DNA of 64,000 bases from Pedobacter sp. AK013 (GTDB lineage: Bacteria > Bacteroidota > Bacteroidia > Sphingobacteriales > Sphingobacteriaceae): contig NZ_JACHCQ010000010.1 in the NCBI RefSeq assembly GCF_014205835.1, forward strand, positions 82,311-146,310, written 5' to 3'. This document shows, piece after piece, positions 59,768-64,000 of the stretch. The translations under genes were made by a program, and so were the position numbers. The notes under the pieces were generated by a model that worked only from the letters and a program-made list of their open reading frames with translations, had not been told where the DNA came from and did not search any database. Positions within the stretch are counted from its first letter, which is position 1. The number at the start of each line of letters is the position of its first letter.

Positions 59768-61615
59768 TTATGAAAATATCAATGGAATAGATACGATTAA
59801 TTCAGTTCCTTTTACATCTGAATGTATTTTAGTTTCGCCGTTAAGGGATTGAACGCGTCGGCGGATGGATTGCAAACCTATAGTTTGGTTCCCATTCCTG
59901 AGTTTTTTTTCATCTAAACCAATTCCGTCGTCGTTGATGGTCAGTAGCAGGGTATCTTCTTCCTCGTAGATCAATATTCCTACATCTTTAGCTTTGGCAT
60001 GTTTGATAATATTAATGATCGCCTCCTGTATAATTCGTAGCAGTGCAATTCGTATATCCATATCTACACCTATCAAAGCGTCGCTGTCGATCTGAATAGT
60101 TTTATTATATCGGCTGTCGGGGAGAGAACTATCTGCAAGTAGTTTAATCTGCTTTTCAAAAGATAGTTCTTGCTGTTCATTAGCGGCCCTGAACCATTTA
60201 TGGCTTTTGTTTCGCGCTGCTCCATAAGCGTTTTCCACTTCCTTTTGGAGCATGTCCAATTTTTTTTTCAAGTCAATATCACTTGTATCCATCATGAGTA
60301 TTTCTAATTGATATTTGATGGCGGCAATGGACGATGAAAGGCCATCGTGAAGTTCTTGTCCAAGCCGTCGCTGCTCTTCCCTTACCGCTTGGTGCTTAGC
60401 CTCTTCCATAGACATGATTTGCATATTGGCCATATCGTTGAGAGCTTCTATCTGAGCTTTCGCTTTTCTGTCGCGACGGAGCATGATGAGATAGATGGCC
60501 AGTACAATCATCGCTGAAGAAAATGAAATGATTATCAACCATAGGGTCCGTTGCGCGTTTTTTTCGTTTAATAACTTATTTTGGTCCCGTACAGCATTGT
60601 ATGCGACATAATCATTGATAAACTTTTTTGATTTTTCCCATTCTGCTGTAATCGACTTATCCAGTTCAAAATAAACTTTAATGATTTCGTCTTTATCTCC
60701 TAGTTGTTCCGCTACTTCTAATGCATTATGTAAAATGTATATTTCCAAGGAGCTGTCTCCATTTTTTTGTGCCGCCTCATAAGCCTGATAGAGATATTCA
60801 AGCGCTTTTTTAGGATTGTTCTCATTAAGCTCTGTCAGCAGGAAGAGTGCGTTGATCAGCATATCTGTGTTGCCAATACGCTTGGTATCAAGTAGCGCTT
60901 GTTTGGCAAGTGGTAAAGCTTCCCGTAACCGGCCTTTTGAACTTAACAAACGTCCTTGCCATAGCCGATTGTAAATCAGCATGGTTTCATCTTTGTAGCG
61001 GTTTGCAATCTCCTTGGATTTGTCCAGATAATATTGAATGCTATCCTGCGGAAGATCTGGATTACGGAGACAATAGTGCGCATATACCTTGGACATGATA
61101 CTATCTTTTTCCAGCTTTTTTCCCATTTGGATAGTCTTTTGCAAAAGTGAAATAATCTTAGCCCTATCGGAGATGCCCTTGTTCATAACAGCGGTCATAT
61201 CCAGGTATATGGTAATGATTTTTTCGGTATCGTTAAGTTGCTGATACTGGGATAATATCTTTCCGAGCAGTTCCAATGATTCTGCATATAACCCTCTTTT
61301 ATAAAAAGCAAAGGCAATTGAATGGTCGGCCTCTGTTTGGCCCTTCTGGTAATGTATATTAGCAGCCATATCCTTGGCTTTGACGCCATAGTAAAAACAG
61401 CTGTCGGCATTTCTGGTTCTGTAAAGTGTCCCGAGTTTGTTTAAGCTGTTAATAAGGGCGATACTATCTTTGATTGAAGATAATCCTTGTAATTCCTGCT
61501 CGATTTGCCGGATTTGGCCATGTGTGGAGTTGACACCAACATAAACCAATAAAATAAGGATCAAACATCGTTTTCGTAATAAGTAAGGCATGATTAATAG
61601 GGATGATAATATCAA
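59768..61615 (-). CDS. Sensor histidine kinase with TPR-like sensor, HisKA_3 type
   Basis: 615 residues: signal or membrane segment (1-34; a second ATG is at 61591), helical TPR-like repeats (about 35-330), one transmembrane span (LWLIIISFSSAMIVLAIYLIML), coiled coil, HisKA_3 (EEQRRLGQELHDGLSSSIAAIKYQLE, with His in LHDGL) and HATPase_c (IIQEAIINIIKHAKA, NDDGIGLD, GLQSIRRRVQSLNG). NarX/DegS-like. It lies 54 bp downstream of a LuxR-type regulator, its probable partner. Confidence 0.93.
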   Translation of the reverse strand: MILSSLLIMPYLLRKRCLILILLVYVGVNSTHGQIRQIEQELQGLSSIKDSIALINSLNKLGTLYRTRNADSCFYYGVKAKDMAANIHYQKGQTEADHSIAFAFYKRGLYAESLELLGKILSQYQQLNDTEKIITIYLDMTAVMNKGISDRAKIISLLQKTIQMGKKLEKDSIMSKVYAHYCLRNPDLPQDSIQYYLDKSKEIANRYKDETMLIYNRLWQGRLLSSKGRLREALPLAKQALLDTKRIGNTDMLINALFLLTELNENNPKKALEYLYQAYEAAQKNGDSSLEIYILHNALEVAEQLGDKDEIIKVYFELDKSITAEWEKSKKFINDYVAYNAVRDQNKLLNEKNAQRTLWLIIISFSSAMIVLAIYLIMLRRDRKAKAQIEALNDMANMQIMSMEEAKHQAVREEQRRLGQELHDGLSSSIAAIKYQLEILMMDTSDIDLKKKLDMLQKEVENAYGAARNKSHKWFRAANEQQELSFEKQIKLLADSSLPDSRYNKTIQIDSDALIGVDMDIRIALLRIIQEAIINIIKHAKAKDVGILIYEEEDTLLLTINDDGIGLDEKKLRNGNQTIGLQSIRRRVQSLNGETKIHSDVKGTELIVSIPLIFS

Positions 61616-61669
61616 AAATAAAAGATGGATTATTCATCAATTGTAACTCGCAAAAAATTGAAAAGATTA

Positions 61670-62302
61670 TCAAATTAACTCCTGCGCGCGTGCATAGGCT
61701 AACAATTCCGTAATGGAATTTACGTGCACTTTCGACATCATTTTTCGTCGATGTGCTACGATCGTATGTTTACTGAGGTATGTCTTCTCGGCAGTGTGGG
61801 CAATTGACAATCCTTGCGCAAAATACTGCAGAATCCCCAGTTCTCGGGCTGTAAACGGTATTTTTCTCTTGGTACCCGTATCATCAACAATTTTACTGAT
61901 TACGGGGCATATATACTGTTGGCCATGCGATATGGTAGTCAGGCATTGGAGTATCGTATCAAACCCGGATGATTTGGATATAAATCCCTGGGGCTTATAA
62001 TTTAGAATATTTGTAATTACTGCCGGGCTTATGGTCGAACTCATCATAATGATCATGAGTTGCCGATTTAAACGCTTTATCTCATTGATAAGCATTAGCC
62101 CGTTTTCATTTTTTAGATAGTAATCCAAAAACAGGTAAATTTTTGTTTTTGAGTTTTTTATGAGAAAATGTGTTAACTCTCTTTTGTCATTAAGTGTATG
62201 GACAGCGTTAAAAAGTTCCAATCGCTCTATCAGTGCCGAAAAAGAATCGGCAAATAGAAGATGGTCATCAAAAATAATGGCTACTGTATTGGCTTTCTCC
62301 AT
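61670..62302 (-). CDS. NarL/FixJ-type response regulator
   Basis: 210 residues. Receiver domain VAIIFDDHLLFADSFSALIERL with an aspartate in YLFLDYYLKNENG and the K in FISKSSGFD; LuxR-type HTH FTARELGILQYFAQGLSIAHTAEKTYLSKHTIVAHRRKMMSKV. It precedes the kinase gene in the same unit. Confidence 0.93.
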   Translation of the reverse strand: MEKANTVAIIFDDHLLFADSFSALIERLELFNAVHTLNDKRELTHFLIKNSKTKIYLFLDYYLKNENGLMLINEIKRLNRQLMIIMMSSTISPAVITNILNYKPQGFISKSSGFDTILQCLTTISHGQQYICPVISKIVDDTGTKRKIPFTARELGILQYFAQGLSIAHTAEKTYLSKHTIVAHRRKMMSKVHVNSITELLAYARAQELI

Positions 62303-62673
62303 ATATACGCCTATTTGTTAATATAACAAGAGTATGGAATTCAGTTTGTTATAACAATTAGTAATTATTAATAATATTTACAACTAATATAATGTTTTTT
62401 ATTGCATGCAGCCCTGAAAAATCTAAGTTGAGTAAGTAACAAGATACGTAACAAATTATTGCTATTATTATAAATAATATAACATGATATTGCTATAATG
62501 ATTAATCTACGTTTATCAGTTATAATAAAGTGTCTTTTTTCTCATAGATTTAATTGATCAACACAACAAAAATAAGTGAACAAATTATGATGAATACCAA
62601 TTGGATTATTTGCGAAACAAAATCTAAATAACGTATCGATCAGGTTGATTTGAAATTTAATTTTTATTGTAAA
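62303..62673. other. Noncoding AT-rich stretch
   Basis: 371 bp, strongly AT-rich, divergent upstream region of the response regulator and the small gene at 62674. No clear elements. Confidence 0.35.
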
Positions 62674-62880
62674 ATGTATTTAACCATAAAGAATGCACAG
62701 ATGATACATGTTGTTCCGGCTTCAAATGGACGTTTTTTAGATGTTGATATTGACGAAGTAAAAGTTGAAGATATACTCAGCCATATTGATATTGTTGTTG
62801 CCATTAAATATTATGGCATAACAGAACTATTGGACACAATTGGAGAGGAGCAATTGAAATCACATTTGGAATGTCTTTAG
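62674..62880 (+). CDS. Small unknown protein
   Basis: 68 residues from ATG 62674 (the frame opens at a TTG at 62650). Alternating strands and helices (HVVPASNGRFLDVDIDEVKVEDILSHIDIVVAIKYYGITELLDTIGEEQLKSHL). No known family. It lies alone between the response regulator and the collagen-like gene. Confidence 0.5.
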   Translation: MYLTIKNAQMIHVVPASNGRFLDVDIDEVKVEDILSHIDIVVAIKYYGITELLDTIGEEQLKSHLECL

Positions 62881-63164
62881 TTTATTACAGATTTTTAAAT
62901 TCGTAAAATACTTCTCGGCTTGTCCTGTGACTAGAGCGGAAAGTTTGAAAGCGAAGAGTTTTTATAAACTAAAATCCTATTTTTTAATAATGCCTTGAGG
63001 CTTACTCAAGGGTGTTTATTTGATGAAGGTGTATCATTTATTCTTATTCGATTTGCGACAAATTATTTCAATTGTCGAAAGCTTAACAAAAAAAATGTAG
63101 GATAGGATAAGAAAAGATAGTAATACTCTATTCTGTAGCTCTTAAATATTATAATTATAAAAAT

Positions 63165-64000
63165 ATGCATAAACGACTATTATTCAGTTTAGTTTTTGTA
63201 TTGTGCATTTCTATTGCATTTGCCCAACAGAAAATTAAAGATGGTACGGTAACCAATGGAAATTTGCCAAACAAAGACGCCCTTTTGGAGCTGGAAAGTG
63301 CAAAAAAAGGTTTATTACATGCACGTGTAGCGCTCACATCAACAAACGACCCATCGCCAACCTCGGCTCACGTGGCAGGTATGATGGTTTACAATACTGC
63401 TACGGTGAATGACGTAGTCCCTGGTATCTATTATAATGATGGGAGTAAATGGATTTTTGTGAAAAATTCTTCTATTACTTTGATAGAATCACAGCCCGGA
63501 AGAACGGGTCAGCCTGGTACACCAGGACAGCCGGGTGGACCAGGGACTGGTGTAGTTATTGTTAATAATGATAGTGGGGTGTGGGTTTATAATCCTACTA
63601 CGAACACTTGGACAAATGTCATTGGTTCCGTCGGACCGCAAGGTCCTGCGGGAACTAATGGTACCAACGGTACTTCTGTAACCAGCGGTACGACTTTGCC
63701 GGTTACCGGCACTAACGGAGATACGTTCATAAATACGACCACGGGTGAGACCTATGTCTTTAACGGCACGACCTGGGTGTCCAACGGCAATATCCGCGGT
63801 CCGCAGGGAACTAATGGTACCAACGGCACCAATGGCACAAACGGTGTTGATGGCAAGTCTGTAACCAGCGGTACGACTTTGCCGGCTACCGGCACTAACG
63901 GAGACACGTTCATAAATACGACCACGGGTGAGACCTATGTCTATAACGGCACGACCTGGGTGTCCAACGGCAATATCCGCGGTCCGCAGGGAGCTCAAGG
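63165..64000 (+). CDS. Secreted collagen-like repeat protein, C-terminus cut off by window edge
   Basis: Open from ATG 63165 to the edge (278 codons). Signal peptide to AFAQ, then a domain with LLELESAKKGLLHARVAL and GMMVYNTA, typical of Bacteroidota surface or tail-fibre-like proteins. Then Gly-X-Y runs (GRTGQPGTPGQPGGPG, GPQGPAGTNGTNG) alternate with a 61-residue unit (SVTSGTTLPVTGTNGDTFIN). Likely an extracellular fibre. The DNA here is clearly richer in GC than its surroundings. Confidence 0.85.
   Translation, partial: MHKRLLFSLVFVLCISIAFAQQKIKDGTVTNGNLPNKDALLELESAKKGLLHARVALTSTNDPSPTSAHVAGMMVYNTATVNDVVPGIYYNDGSKWIFVKNSSITLIESQPGRTGQPGTPGQPGGPGTGVVIVNNDSGVWVYNPTTNTWTNVIGSVGPQGPAGTNGTNGTSVTSGTTLPVTGTNGDTFINTTTGETYVFNGTTWVSNGNIRGPQGTNGTNGTNGTNGVDGKSVTSGTTLPATGTNGDTFINTTTGETYVYNGTTWVSNGNIRGPQGAQ
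63675..63992 (+). repeat. 183-bp tandem repeat inside the collagen-like gene
   Basis: The 135-bp block 63675-63809 recurs at 63858-63992 with very few changes, period 183 bp (61 codons). It continues toward the window edge. Near-identity suggests recent duplication or gene conversion, so the repeat number may vary between strains. Confidence 0.9.

Noticed and set aside
63489..63998. Long minus-strand frame of 169 residues with repeats
   Set aside because: It is the antisense of the collagen-like gene, whose plus-strand frame has a signal peptide and Gly-X-Y repeats.

Overview
The window looks like the chromosome of a Bacteroidota bacterium of the Sphingobacteriaceae, most like Pedobacter. 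Reasons: AT-rich DNA, few Shine-Dalgarno sites, sigma-A promoters of the TTG-N19-TAnnTTTG kind, LytTR/LytS pairs, a fused 2-oxoacid dehydrogenase E1, a bifunctional DAHP synthase/chorismate mutase, and several families of short dispersed intergenic palindromes. The genus is an inference from gene content.

Layout. 1-4.7 kb: a minus-strand molybdenum-cofactor operon (xdhC-like, mocA-like, moaA, moeA, then a TauE/SafE exporter cut by the left edge). 4.8-10 kb: an envelope redox-repair block made of tatA, a lipoprotein MsrB without zinc cysteines, a Tat-exported SUOX/MsrP-like molybdoenzyme with its cytochrome b, a secreted DUF1223 protein, an ECF sigma factor with a ZAS-type anti-sigma factor, a secreted Met/Lys-repeat protein and a secreted peroxiredoxin. 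Four transcription units in this block start with the same motif, TTGTAAGG (once CTGTAAGG)-N15-C[G/T]ACTAA. I read this as one ECF regulon for oxidant scavenging and methionine-sulfoxide repair outside the cytoplasm, a Bacteroidota counterpart of the MrpX/YedYZ hypochlorite system. It is the main find.

10-20.4 kb: an oxidoreductase, a lipase-like hydrolase, GT39 and PAP2 membrane proteins, a MITE-like element, an M60 metallopeptidase lipoprotein and a LytS/LytTR pair. 20.4-24.3 kb: a gene-poor, island-like stretch with an XRE regulator, a strongly structured putative noncoding RNA with promoter and terminator, a long hairpin, a small RNA-polymerase alpha-CTD-like protein, and a helical RteC-like protein preceded by twin 17-bp repeats.

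24.3-41.5 kb: metabolism, including an aminotransferase, DUF1573, fused E1, and the aromatic pathway (aroC, aroA, DAHP synthase/chorismate mutase, pheA, aroB). pheA is preceded by an attenuator with a consensus promoter, a 20-residue Tyr/Phe-rich leader peptide, an antiterminator segment overlapping its stop codon and a strong terminator. 41.9-58.4 kb: small metabolic genes, an HxlR-controlled cluster with a decayed NAD(P)H oxidoreductase, a large GSDH/PKD/cytochrome c protein, three tandem cold-shock-domain proteins, AraC and sulfatase genes, a short Hsp70 and a PIF1-like helicase. 58.6-64 kb: a tRNA(CAU) gene preceded by two tandem copies of its 5' half and followed by an integrase stump, then a histidine kinase/response regulator pair and a collagen-like repeat protein cut by the right edge.
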